Position numbers and translations under genes: made by a program. Under the pieces are notes generated by a model that worked only from the letters and a program-made list of their open reading frames with translations, was not told the DNA's origin and made no database searches. Of a stretch of 13,823 bases of DNA, positions 1 to 6,872 are shown piece after piece. The stretch is from Bacteroidota bacterium (GTDB lineage: Bacteria; Bacteroidota; Ignavibacteria; UBA10030; UBA8401): assembly GCA_030824175.1 (NCBI GenBank), contig JAVBYH010000346.1, positions 1 through 13,823 of the forward strand, given 5' to 3'. Each line of letters begins with the position of its first letter. Within the stretch, counting starts at the first letter, position 1.

Positions 1-850
1 ACCGGCGGCGCACATGCCGGAGTACGTCGAGCTCTACAACCGCAGCGCTGCGACGGTCGATCTCGCCGGATGGAACATGGGCGACGCCTCCGGCACGCAG
101 AAGAACCGTGCGACGATCCCGCTGCCGCGCTCGTCGCTCAGGCTGCCGGCGTCGTCGATGTGCGTCGTCGCCTCGGATTCGTCGATCCTCGAATGGATGC
201 GAAGTGATCAGTCGCTCCATCGCGATTCTTGGGCGACAACGGCGGCTCCTGCGATCGGGGAGCCGCATCTGATCGTCGTGCCGTCGCTCGGGCTCAACAA
301 CTCGGGCGACGATGTGCTGCTCTTCGATCCGTCGGGCGCGACGGCGGACAGCGTCTCGTATGCGCCCGCCTGGCATACGCCGAAGATCGCCACAACGGGC
401 CGCGCGCTCGAACGCATCAATCCGCTGCTCCCTGGCGCGGACGCGCGCAACTGGGGCACGTCCGTCGGCGCCCGCGGCGGAACGCCGGGAGCGCGGAACT
501 CCATCCATGCCATGTCCGTACCGTCATCGGCGGCGCTCTCACTCTCGCCCAATCCGTTCTCGCCGAACGGCGACGGGATCGAGGATCATCTCGCGATCGC
601 GTACGTGCTGACCTCGGCGGCAGCATCGCTGCGTGTGCGCATCTACGATGCGGCGGGCCGCATGGTGCGCACGCTCGCGAACAACGAACCCGCGGCATCC
701 TCCGGCGCGTTCCTGTGGAACGGCCGCGACGACACGAACACGCGCGTGCGCATGGGCATGTACATCGTGCTTGTCGAGGCGTTCGACCCGCGGGGCGGCG
801 TGCTCCGCGCGATGAAGGCGGTGGCCGTCGTCGCGACGAAGCTCGACTGA
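1..850 (+). CDS. Secreted lamin-tail-domain protein with FlgD/gliding-type C-terminal domain (3' part only)
   Basis: The frame is open to the left edge, so the N-terminus and any signal peptide lie outside the window; the first full codon is at base 2. The visible start EYVELYNRSAATVDLAGW is the opening strand pattern of a lamin-tail domain (LTD). The segment ending WGTSVGARGGTPGARNS (about bases 450-500) is the usual LTD closing motif. A second domain begins at LSPNPFSPNGDGIEDH (about base 540) and continues through VRIYDAAGRMVRTL and FLWNGRDD to the stop. This matches the FlgD Ig-like / gliding-motility-associated C-terminal domains that end many exported FCB-group proteins. Such proteins are extracellular or cell-surface; LTD domains are found attached to secreted nucleases and adhesins, but the catalytic or binding part is not visible here. 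The gene ends at a strong hairpin and converges on the minus-strand amidase gene. The domain assignment is secure; the specific function is unknown. Confidence 0.8.
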   Translation, partial: PAAHMPEYVELYNRSAATVDLAGWNMGDASGTQKNRATIPLPRSSLRLPASSMCVVASDSSILEWMRSDQSLHRDSWATTAAPAIGEPHLIVVPSLGLNNSGDDVLLFDPSGATADSVSYAPAWHTPKIATTGRALERINPLLPGADARNWGTSVGARGGTPGARNSIHAMSVPSSAALSLSPNPFSPNGDGIEDHLAIAYVLTSAAASLRVRIYDAAGRMVRTLANNEPAASSGAFLWNGRDDTNTRVRMGMYIVLVEAFDPRGGVLRAMKAVAVVATKLD

Positions 851-854
851 ACAC

Positions 855-885
855 ACAACGCCCGCACATCATGTGCGGGCGTTGT
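855..885. terminator. Perfect 15-bp hairpin between convergent genes, probable bidirectional terminator
   Basis: Bases 855-869 (ACAACGCCCGCACAT) are the exact reverse complement of 871-885, with C870 at the centre. A realistic fold has a 12-13 bp G+C-rich stem and a 3-5 nt loop. It begins 5 nt after the stop codon of the lamin-tail gene and lies between two converging genes, so it could end transcription from both sides. There is no clear T run on either strand, so factor-independent termination is inferred from stem strength and position only. Confidence 0.7.
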
Positions 886-906
886 TGTTGAATCGTTCTG
901 TATTTT

Positions 907-933
907 GTAGGGCGAAATGATATTTCGCCCTAC
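907..933. repeat. Palindromic intergenic element, copy 1 (GTAGGGCGAAAT/ATTTCGCCCTAC)
   Basis: Bases 907-918 and 922-933 are perfect 12-base inverted repeats separated by GAT. The core GGGCGAAA...TTTCGCCC is shared with the imperfect palindrome 26 bases further on. Both lie in the short convergent intergenic gap. The structure resembles REP/MITE-like dispersed palindromes; it could also act as a second terminator for either gene. Confidence 0.65.
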
Positions 934-958
934 CGAACGACAGTACTGAATTTTCGCC

Positions 959-982
959 GGGCGAAACGCCGTTTCACCCTAC
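959..982. repeat. Palindromic intergenic element, copy 2 (GGGCGAAAC/GTTTCACCC)
   Basis: Bases 959-967 (GGGCGAAAC) pair with 971-979 (GTTTCACCC) around GCC. One pair is C/A on the + strand but becomes G-U in a minus-strand transcript. That favours folding of RNA from the amidase gene, whose stop codon is about 11 bases away on that side. It shares the GGGCGAAA core and the CCTAC right end with copy 1, so the two look like tandem members of one family. Confidence 0.5.
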
Positions 983-993
983 ATCGATCGTTG

Positions 994-1896
994 TTACGCC
1001 TTCGGCTCCATCGCCTTCGCGACGATGATCCCCGTATCGTCCTTGAACTTCGCGAGATAATCATGGAGCGTCGTCGGCGTGATCTGCACCTTCGCGCCGG
1101 CCAGTGGCGCGTGGATGAAGTGGAGGTCTCCGTTCTCCATGCGTATCGCCATGCCCGTGTGTTTGATGTCCATGCCTTTCATGTTCGTCGTGATGCCGAT
1201 GAGGCATCCCGTTTCGATCTTGTCCGCGAACATGTGCACGTTGCCCTTGGGGATGAACGGGAGGTCGCGCGCGTTGATCGCGTCTTCCTGCTTTTTGATT
1301 TCCTCGTAGAACGCGTCGTTGGCGAGCTGCTTGTACGACGGGCGGTGCGTCGACATGAAGTTGATGGGCTTCGGAATCTGCTGAATGTTCTTGTCGTCCG
1401 GTATGTCCCGCGTCACGACCTTGAGCACGCCCTTCTTCTCGTTGTCGAACCAGTAGTCGGTCGTATAGTGCAGGCGGCTCGGGTAGCCGTTGATGACGCC
1501 CCCGCGGTAGCGGACGAACGTGAGCTGGCGTTTATATTCCTCGAACGTGTACTTCTTCAGCTTCACGCAGCGCGCGAGCACGAGGCAGTTCTCGTAGAAC
1601 GACACGCAGTCGAGAGCGCGCATGTTCACGACGAGCTTCTCGTCGCCTTCCGATTCGAGCACGTGCCCGACGTACTCGGTGCCGATAAACGTTTTGCCGA
1701 TCTCGACCATCACCTCGTTGATCGGACGGTCCGCAAGCTTCTTCGCGAGCGAGAATTCGAATTTCGAGAGGCAGATCTTTTCGTCCTCGCTGATCTCCAT
1801 CATCATCATTTCGAACGACTTCGCGAACGAAGTATTCGCCATCAGCGGCGTGAGCGCCGCAAGGGCCCCCGCACCTAAAAATTTACGCCGATCCAT
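994..1896 (-). CDS. DUF1460 family N-acetylmuramoyl-L-alanine amidase-like cysteine hydrolase, Tat-exported
   Basis: A 300-residue protein of the DUF1460 family, whose members are papain-like-fold (NlpC/P60-related) peptidoglycan amidases or peptidases. The N-terminus MDRRKFLGAGALAALTPL is a twin-arginine (Tat) signal: RRKFLG followed by a hydrophobic stretch, with possible cleavage after SFA near residue 25. The catalytic cysteine is probably C97 in RALDCVSFYEN. The histidine is probably H246 in KHTGMAI, and a second conserved segment is FIHAPLAGAKV with H262. The C-terminal THLHDYL-like segment (TTLHDYLAKF) and the GIIVAK ending also fit the family. The protein should act in the periplasm or on the outer surface, cutting peptide-side bonds of murein fragments. 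The start is supported by GAAAGGA at 1904-1910, 7 nt upstream. The gene follows dnaB after a 57-nt gap holding a hairpin; no separate promoter is evident. Confidence 0.85.
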   Translation of the reverse strand: MDRRKFLGAGALAALTPLMANTSFAKSFEMMMMEISEDEKICLSKFEFSLAKKLADRPINEVMVEIGKTFIGTEYVGHVLESEGDEKLVVNMRALDCVSFYENCLVLARCVKLKKYTFEEYKRQLTFVRYRGGVINGYPSRLHYTTDYWFDNEKKGVLKVVTRDIPDDKNIQQIPKPINFMSTHRPSYKQLANDAFYEEIKKQEDAINARDLPFIPKGNVHMFADKIETGCLIGITTNMKGMDIKHTGMAIRMENGDLHFIHAPLAGAKVQITPTTLHDYLAKFKDDTGIIVAKAMEPKA

Positions 1897-1925
1897 AGCC
1901 TGGTCCTTTCATTTTTTTTCGTCAC

Positions 1926-1950
1926 GCCGGGCGGAAAGGATCCGCCCGGC
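1926..1950 (-). terminator. G+C-rich hairpin downstream of dnaB
   Basis: GCCGGGCGGA (1926-1935) pairs with TCCGCCCGGC (1941-1950) around a 5-nt loop. It starts 3 nt past the dnaB stop codon in the minus direction. In the dnaB transcript the 3' side is followed by an A-rich run, not a U run, so it may attenuate or protect the 3' end instead of stopping all transcription into the amidase gene. Confidence 0.55.
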
Positions 1951-1953
1951 TCG

Positions 1954-4638
1954 TTAGAATATCGGTTCGTCATTTCCCATGGGAGGTGCATAGTTGTCGA
2001 ACGACGGCAGCGCGAGATTGTCGAAGCGCGCGTACTGTTTGATGAAGGCGAGTTCCACCTGGTCCGTCGGACCGTTACGCTGTTTGCCGATGATGATCTC
2101 GGCGATGCCTTCGGAGGACGACTGGTCGTCCTTCTGCAGCCCGTACTTCTCGGGCCTGTGGACGAAGATCACGACGTCCGCATCCTGCTCGATGGCGCCC
2201 GAATTGTGCGTCACAATAGAGTCGGCGATCCACGACGAGGGGCCGGGAACTGTGATATCGAAGACATCCTCTTCACCAGCAGGTTCGATTGAAACAATCC
2301 GGTCCCAGAACAATCCATCATCAGCATGCCCGGTCAACACGTCGTCATGCAACAGCTCGGCATAACTCATGATCGTCTTGCGTGATGGAGCGAACTTGAA
2401 ATGGCTCGTCCCGCCATAGGACGTATGCCGCGATGAAGCCATTTCCCGCTGTGACACATGCTGCTCCGACATCACATTCTTCACGCGCGACCATATTTCC
2501 ACAGGCAGCGTGTCAACATTCGTATTATGCCTGGTCTGCGACAGCCATTCCTCCAGCGACTTCGCCTGTTCAACGCGAGGTCCGAAGACGCCGATCCTAT
2601 CGAGGAAGATCTGCTGCATTTCACCCGACACACTCACATGATAGGACGGCGAATATTTGCCCTGGGCAATAGTGCGAATGCGCGCAACGATGCCCAATCG
2701 CAGAAGCAGGCTGCAGACGTCGTTGGCCAGGCCGATGCTCGTCGTCGCATAATACACATTTGAATGTGCCGATCGATTTTTTGCCGGATGACACCAGATG
2801 CATCCGTCTGTCGCCCAGAGATGCCGCAGGAGCAGCGCAAGCTGCTCATTGCCAAGCCTGAAGACCTCTGCGGGGATGCGCTTCTGATGGGATCGTTGAT
2901 TCCAAATGCCGAGCTCGCGAAGCCATTCTCCGACACCCGCATGATGCCATCGGTTGCCGTTGCCTCCGATGAGCAGCTGGTGCCAGGTCCCCGTCGGACC
3001 CTCGCGCCGCAGGACCGGCGAACCAAATTCTTTTTCAATTGCATTCGTGACCGCGGCGCTATTCTCTTCGCTGCCGGTCGTATACCGCAGCGGCTGGTGC
3101 GTCAGATAGCTGCCGTCGCCAATGAGATGCCCAAGGAGGATGACCCTCTCGTCCGGCCACGCTGCATGACGTGCCGGCTCCGGAATTTCACGGGCCACCG
3201 CGACGCGTTCGCCTTTCGATAATTCGTTCACCCTTTTCCACCCCGACCCGGAGAGGATGCGGTGTTTTGCCGTCGCACGGATCCTTCGTCCGGATGCCAG
3301 GAGGACATCGAATACCGGTTTGCACCCGACCTTCCATATCAGATCGCTTTGCGCCGTAATGATGCGATTCTTGTCGTCGATCGCATACACGACGGGCGTT
3401 TGTCCCACAAGATCGCGTATCGGGGTGCGCCGTCCGTCGGCAAGCAGCACGAGGGTGTCGCCGGCAACGCATTCGCGAAGATCGGAGAGCATCGGCCGCT
3501 TGTCGGGCCTGGCCTCGAGCGATCGGTTGAGCTGCGAGAGCGCGAGCACGGGAATATTCAACTCCTTCGCGAGCGCCTTGAGCGAACGGGAGATCATCGA
3601 GATTTCCTGCTCGCGGCTCTGGGTGGATTTCGGCCCCTGCATGAGCTGGAGGTAGTCGATGATGATCATGCCGATGTTGTGCTCCACCTTGAGCCGGCGC
3701 GCCTTGGCGCGAAGCTCGAGGATGCCGAGGGCCGGTGTGTCGTCGATGAAGATCTTCGCCTGATAGAGCTTTCCGATGCGCTCGCTCAATTGACGCCACT
3801 GGTCGTCCGGCAGACGGCCGGTGCGGACGCTGTGCGCGTCGACGCGCGCCTCCGCGCAGATGAGGCGAAGCACGAGCTGCTGCGACGACATTTCGAGGCT
3901 GAAGAATCCGACCGGTACGCCGTGATCGACGGCCGCGTTGCGCGCCACCGAGAGCACGAACGCCGTCTTGCCCATAGAGGGGCGCGCGGCGATGATGACA
4001 AGATCGGACTTCTGGAAGCCGCCGGTGAGATTGTCGAGGCGCGGGAAACCCGCCGGCACGCCCGTGACGCCCGAGTTCGAGCCGTGGATGCTCTCGAGCA
4101 TTTCCATCGTCGAGAACACTGCGTCGCTCATGGTGACGAAGCTTTTCTTCAGCCGCTTCTCCGAGATCTTGAAGATCGTCTGCTCCGCCTCGTCGAGGAG
4201 GTCGAGCGCGTCGTCCGCCTCGTTGAACGCACGCGACGAGATCTCGGTTGTCGCGCCGATGAGATTCCGGAGGAGCGATTTTTCGAGGACGATCTTTGCG
4301 TGGTACTCGATGTTGGCCGCGGACGTGACACGCATCGTCAGGTCCGAAAGGTACATCGGTCCGCCGATCGAATCGAGGTCGCCCTTCCGGCGCAGCTCTT
4401 CGGCGAGCGTGATCGAATCGACAGCCTCGTTCTTTTCGAAGAGGGCGATGACGGCCTTGAAGATCTTCTGATGCGCAGGTTTGTAGAACACCGTATCGTC
4501 GATGATTTCGAGCGCGCGCGCGATGGCGTTCTTCTCGAGGAGCATGGCGCCGAGCACTGCCATTTCGATATCCATCGCCTGCGGCGGTACGCGCCCTTCA
4601 GACTGGGCGATGGTTCGTTTCTGAGTTCCGTCCTGCAT
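1954..4638 (-). CDS. dnaB: Replicative DNA helicase DnaB, intein-containing precursor
   Basis: The hexameric helicase that unwinds DNA at the replication fork and recruits primase. The 894-residue precursor contains a 423-residue intein, so the spliced product would be 471 residues, normal for DnaB. The N-terminal primase-interacting domain is about residues 20-165. The RecA-like ATPase domain follows with Walker A AARPSMGKT (217-225), Walker B MIIIDYLQL (324-332) and SQLNR (368-372). The intein starts at C390 after SDLRE and ends at N812, followed by SGAIEQDADVVIF and the remaining 82 residues. The start at 4638 is chosen because MQDGTQKR sits where family members begin and AGGA lies 5 nt upstream, overlapping the end of the glycosylase gene. 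The frame is open up to 4953 but that part overlaps the glycosylase in another frame. Only 2 nt separate it from the upstream glycosylase stop, so the two are probably cotranscribed. Confidence 0.95.
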   Translation of the reverse strand: MQDGTQKRTIAQSEGRVPPQAMDIEMAVLGAMLLEKNAIARALEIIDDTVFYKPAHQKIFKAVIALFEKNEAVDSITLAEELRRKGDLDSIGGPMYLSDLTMRVTSAANIEYHAKIVLEKSLLRNLIGATTEISSRAFNEADDALDLLDEAEQTIFKISEKRLKKSFVTMSDAVFSTMEMLESIHGSNSGVTGVPAGFPRLDNLTGGFQKSDLVIIAARPSMGKTAFVLSVARNAAVDHGVPVGFFSLEMSSQQLVLRLICAEARVDAHSVRTGRLPDDQWRQLSERIGKLYQAKIFIDDTPALGILELRAKARRLKVEHNIGMIIIDYLQLMQGPKSTQSREQEISMISRSLKALAKELNIPVLALSQLNRSLEARPDKRPMLSDLRECVAGDTLVLLADGRRTPIRDLVGQTPVVYAIDDKNRIITAQSDLIWKVGCKPVFDVLLASGRRIRATAKHRILSGSGWKRVNELSKGERVAVAREIPEPARHAAWPDERVILLGHLIGDGSYLTHQPLRYTTGSEENSAAVTNAIEKEFGSPVLRREGPTGTWHQLLIGGNGNRWHHAGVGEWLRELGIWNQRSHQKRIPAEVFRLGNEQLALLLRHLWATDGCIWCHPAKNRSAHSNVYYATTSIGLANDVCSLLLRLGIVARIRTIAQGKYSPSYHVSVSGEMQQIFLDRIGVFGPRVEQAKSLEEWLSQTRHNTNVDTLPVEIWSRVKNVMSEQHVSQREMASSRHTSYGGTSHFKFAPSRKTIMSYAELLHDDVLTGHADDGLFWDRIVSIEPAGEEDVFDITVPGPSSWIADSIVTHNSGAIEQDADVVIFVHRPEKYGLQKDDQSSSEGIAEIIIGKQRNGPTDQVELAFIKQYARFDNLALPSFDNYAPPMGNDEPIF
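2203..3471 (-). mobile_element. DnaB intein with LAGLIDADG homing endonuclease
   Basis: An in-frame 423-residue insertion in the DnaB ATPase domain with all the hallmarks of a protein-splicing element. Residue 1 is Cys (CVAGDTLVLLADG, block A). The block B TxxH motif is TAKH (67-70). Block F is VFDITVPGPSSWIAD (403-417). The C-terminus is VTHN followed by Ser as the +1 nucleophile. The endonuclease part has two LAGLIDADG-type motifs, LLGHLIGDG (about 112-120) and LLRHLWATDG (about 214-223), each with its acidic residue, so homing activity may be retained. Insertion falls between E and S of LRE/SGAIEQDAD. That is a strongly conserved helicase segment, where imprecise loss would kill the host. 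One 60-base line inside (2641-2700) counts 33 G+C against 39 in an extein line (4501-4560). This is a small hint of separate ancestry, not proof. Confidence 0.93.
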
Positions 4639-4640
4639 CG

Positions 4641-5690
4641 TTATCCTGCTGCTATAATGTCGTCGTACATTTTCCTGAATTTTTGCACATCTTCCCACGT
4701 CGGCTTTTTCCAGTTCGGGTTGCGAAGCAGGGCCGCCGGATGATACGTCACGATCAGCGGAATGCCGCGGTATGTCTGCACCTTCTCGCGGAGCACGCCG
4801 AGCGACGACGTCGATTTTAACAGCGTCTGCGCCGCCGTGAGGCCGAGGCAGAGGATGATCTTTGGCTTCACGAGTTCGATCTGTTTCCACAGGTACGGTT
4901 CGCAGAGTTCCACCTCGCCGGGAAGGGGACGGCGGTTGCCGGGCGGACGGCACTTGAGGATGTTGGCGATGAACACCTCTTCGCGTGCAAACTTCACCGC
5001 CTCGAGGATCTTGTTCAGCAACTGTCCCGCCTTACCCACGAACGGTTCGCCCTGCGCGTCCTCGTCGGCTCCGGGGGCCTCGCCGATCACCATCACGCCC
5101 GCATCCGTTTTACCGACGCCGAAGACGAATTTCGTGCGCGTTGCACCGAGCGGACATTTCATGCACGAGCAGATCTCGCCGTTGAGCTGTGCGAGCGTCG
5201 ACGCGTCCTGCCACGTTTCAGGACCGGCCGGAGCGGCGGGCTGCGAAGGCTGAGCAGCAGACCTCACTTTGACGACATCCGAAGGGCGAACCCGGCCCGG
5301 AGCCGGCTCAGCACCTTGCGCCGGGACGGAAGCCGCAGCCACCGGCACACGTTCGTTCATCTGTTCCATTCCGGGGTGCGGCGCGTCACTTGCGTAATCG
5401 CTCGCAATCGCTATCGGCTCCTGCACCTGTTGGGGCGGATAGACTCCATCATCGCCGGGAGTCGGATACGCGGCTGCGGGCGCTTGCCCCGTTGCAATCA
5501 CCGTCGCGACAGCCGGAACCGCCTCCGTCGATACCAATACCGCCCCATCGTCTGCGACCGCATTCGCGCCGGTCTGCGATCGGTAAATGATATTCCCATG
5601 GAATCCCCGCTGCTGGCGGAGGAATTCTTCCGCAGCGTCGATGAGAGCCAGACTCTCTGCAAGGGTGGAATCTACATTGTCACTGGACAT
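4641..5690 (-). CDS. udg: Family 4 (4Fe-4S) uracil-DNA glycosylase with long N-terminal extension
   Basis: Removes uracil from DNA to start base excision repair. The catalytic domain occupies about residues 160-349 of 349. It shows GEAPGADEDAQGEPFVGKAG (203-222), the family 4/5 active-site motif, and VTYHPAALLRNP (314-325), the conserved C-terminal motif. Cysteines C176 and C179, with C247 (LKCRPPGNRRPLPGE) and C263, are placed to bind the iron-sulfur cluster typical of family 4. The first 160 residues are unusual: a short helical segment (TLAESLALIDAAEEFLRQQR), then about 120 residues rich in Ala, Pro, Val and Gln that look disordered. The start at 5690 has a weak GGAAAG 12 nt upstream; a later start would trim only the extension. 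The gene is the first of a probable two-gene repair/replication operon with dnaB and has a promoter candidate at 5777-5805. Confidence 0.9.
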   Translation of the reverse strand: MSSDNVDSTLAESLALIDAAEEFLRQQRGFHGNIIYRSQTGANAVADDGAVLVSTEAVPAVATVIATGQAPAAAYPTPGDDGVYPPQQVQEPIAIASDYASDAPHPGMEQMNERVPVAAASVPAQGAEPAPGRVRPSDVVKVRSAAQPSQPAAPAGPETWQDASTLAQLNGEICSCMKCPLGATRTKFVFGVGKTDAGVMVIGEAPGADEDAQGEPFVGKAGQLLNKILEAVKFAREEVFIANILKCRPPGNRRPLPGEVELCEPYLWKQIELVKPKIILCLGLTAAQTLLKSTSSLGVLREKVQTYRGIPLIVTYHPAALLRNPNWKKPTWEDVQKFRKMYDDIIAAG

Positions 5691-5776
5691 CGGGTGGACT
5701 TTCCGAGCATAGTCAAGCCCGTTCCCCCGGCATCTTCGCCCGGAGGAACAGCGCGTGTGAAATTTCGTAACTATGC

Positions 5777-5805
5777 AAGATACGAACCGATTCGCCGCAA
5801 AGCAA
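5777..5805 (-). promoter_or_regulatory. Candidate promoter for the udg-dnaB operon
   Basis: Read on the minus strand: TTGCTT (5805-5800), a 17-base spacer, then TATCTT (5782-5777), about 80 nt before the glycosylase start. The bases before the -10 (TTCGTATCTTG) resemble the TTTTCGTA context of the two promoter candidates near 13606-13711, which adds some support. Confidence 0.4.
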
Positions 5806-5847
5806 GACGTCGGCCCATAGACCGGGAAGAAGGGCGGATCATGAACA

Positions 5848-6183
5848 TCAATCCGTGCACGAGGGTGACTTTTCGGGATGAAGTGCTGCGGCCAAAGGCA
5901 CGATCTGGGGCGCGATGATAGCCCTGAAATTTTCGGTTATAGAGGCCCAATCGATAATATCCACCCTGAAGGGAAGATCCGAATCGTCGAATGCCAAAGC
6001 AAGCTCTCTCATGATCCGTTTTTCAATCCTGGATGCACCTTTGATCACAAGATCGAGGTCCGAGTGGGGCTTTGCCGTACCGCACACGCGGGAGCCGAAC
6101 GCGTACAAGCAGGTATTTGCCGGCAGCAGCCGAAGGATAATATCATCGACGATCATCCGATGCTTGGCGTTCAGATCGATCAC
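5848..6183 (-). CDS. mntA: MntA-type nucleotidyltransferase antitoxin
   Basis: A 111-residue minimal nucleotidyltransferase of the HEPN/MNT toxin-antitoxin type. The active-site motif GSx10DxD is exact: G30-S31, ten residues, then D42-L-D44 (FGSRVCGTAKPHSDLDL). The third carboxylate is D75 in RVDIIDW. Characterised MntA proteins transfer AMP from ATP to a tyrosine of the HepT toxin and so silence it. All three acidic residues are present, so the enzyme looks active. It starts with GTG, which overlaps the hepT stop as GTGA (6183-6180), giving translational coupling and fixing the start. The last ten residues or so are poor in recognisable motifs. It is close in type to the HI0073 family. The neighbouring hepT makes the antitoxin role a strong inference. 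Confidence 0.88.
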   Translation of the reverse strand: MIDLNAKHRMIVDDIILRLLPANTCLYAFGSRVCGTAKPHSDLDLVIKGASRIEKRIMRELALAFDDSDLPFRVDIIDWASITENFRAIIAPQIVPLAAALHPEKSPSCTD

Positions 6184-6602
6184 CGCACACGCTCCTGTAA
6201 TTGTGCAAGCAGATACAGTACATCAGGCAGAAAATTTTTCACGGAATCGTACACCTCGGCGGCCACGATATCGTCATAGATATGGCTCGTCTGGTTTCTG
6301 TCGGCAAGATAGTCGAACCACGTCGAGGCATCCCGGATCAGACCGGCTTCAGCGCCGGCACGAAACAAATCGCGGCTGGTCAGTTTATCGACCCTTTCTA
6401 GTCCGTACATCTCGAGGAAGCGCTTTATTGTTTTCCATGCAAGTTCAAACGTGTATTCGAACCGTTGAATGACGCCGTCACGCATGAGGTCCCGTTCTTC
6501 CGCCAACGCCCCATCCTTCGCCGCCTCGTAGGCTCGAATCGCCGTTTCCAGTGTTGTTGTCGCTTTTTCAAGACTCGAATAGTCGAGCCTGGTTTCAGTC
6601 AC
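6180..6602 (-). CDS. hepT: HepT-type HEPN ribonuclease toxin (HI0074 family)
   Basis: A 140-residue all-helical HEPN protein of the HI0074 (nucleotidyltransferase-partner) family. The hallmark FEYTFELAWKTIKRFLE is at residues 48-64. The HEPN RNase motif Rx4HxY is intact: R102-NQTS-H107-I-Y109. In studied HepT/MntA pairs the toxin cuts RNA with the R and H, and the tyrosine of this motif is the residue AMPylated by MntA. The start is placed at the GTG at 6602 because GGAGG (6612-6608) lies exactly 5 nt upstream and the product then begins VTETRLDYSS, as family members do. The frame is open to an ATG at 6656, but that longer start has no ribosome binding site. It is transcribed toxin first, with a 4-nt overlap into mntA. 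Confidence 0.88.
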   Translation of the reverse strand: MTETRLDYSSLEKATTTLETAIRAYEAAKDGALAEERDLMRDGVIQRFEYTFELAWKTIKRFLEMYGLERVDKLTSRDLFRAGAEAGLIRDASTWFDYLADRNQTSHIYDDIVAAEVYDSVKNFLPDVLYLLAQLQERVR

Positions 6603-6607
6603 CGACA

Positions 6608-6612
6608 CCTCC
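6608..6612 (-). promoter_or_regulatory. Ribosome binding site deciding the hepT start
   Basis: Minus-strand GGAGG followed by a 5-nt spacer and GTG at 6602. It is one of the best Shine-Dalgarno matches in the window and lies inside the longer open frame, favouring the shorter 140-residue product. Confidence 0.6.
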
Positions 6613-6765
6613 GTGTATGCATGAATAAATGTGCCGAAATTATCCCATATGTGCAATACTGTCGGCGCGTAGTTCCTGGTGCGTGTGCATTGCGTACGAG
6701 GCTACTCCATTAGAGATGAAAGAGATACTTACAGATCCCGTTTCCCAAGCTGAGTCTCGGTGAAA

Positions 6766-6816
6766 TTACGACATGCAAACAATTGTTACCAAAACAGCGG
6801 TTATGATGTTTTTCAT
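6766..6816 (-). pseudogene. 16-codon signal-peptide-like ORF, probable gene remnant
   Basis: On the minus strand GAGGG sits 4 nt before an ATG encoding MKNIITAVLVTIVCMS and then TAA. This is the shape of a secretion or lipoprotein signal with nothing behind it. It follows the frameshifted exported gene by 56 nt and starts with the same MKN plus hydrophobic run, so it may be the stub of a second similar gene. The frame after the TAA stays open for about 37 codons without recognisable motifs. It could also be chance; the rest of the gap 6603-6872 shows no other gene. Confidence 0.25.
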
Positions 6817-6872
6817 GGCACCCTCGATATTTTTTTACTTTATTTTGGCTCTTTTACGGACCGTGGTGAAGG

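Noticed and set aside
991..1878. 295-codon + strand open frame antisense to the DUF1460 amidase
   Set aside because: The minus-strand gene has a Tat signal, catalytic Cys/His motifs and a ribosome binding site; the plus frame has none of these.
3262..4743. 493-codon open frame on the + strand antisense to dnaB and the end of udg
   Set aside because: It mirrors strongly biased minus-strand genes, is rich in Arg, Asp, Glu and His in shadow fashion, has no motif, and overlaps clearly identified dnaB motifs.
4639..4953. 105-residue N-terminal extension of DnaB
   Set aside because: It overlaps the conserved C-terminal half of the glycosylase in another frame, has low-complexity Arg/Pro composition, and a good start with a ribosome binding site exists at 4638.
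6603..6760. Promoter for hepT
   Set aside because: Several TATCTC- or TAATTT-like words occur but none with a -35 at acceptable spacing; no call made.
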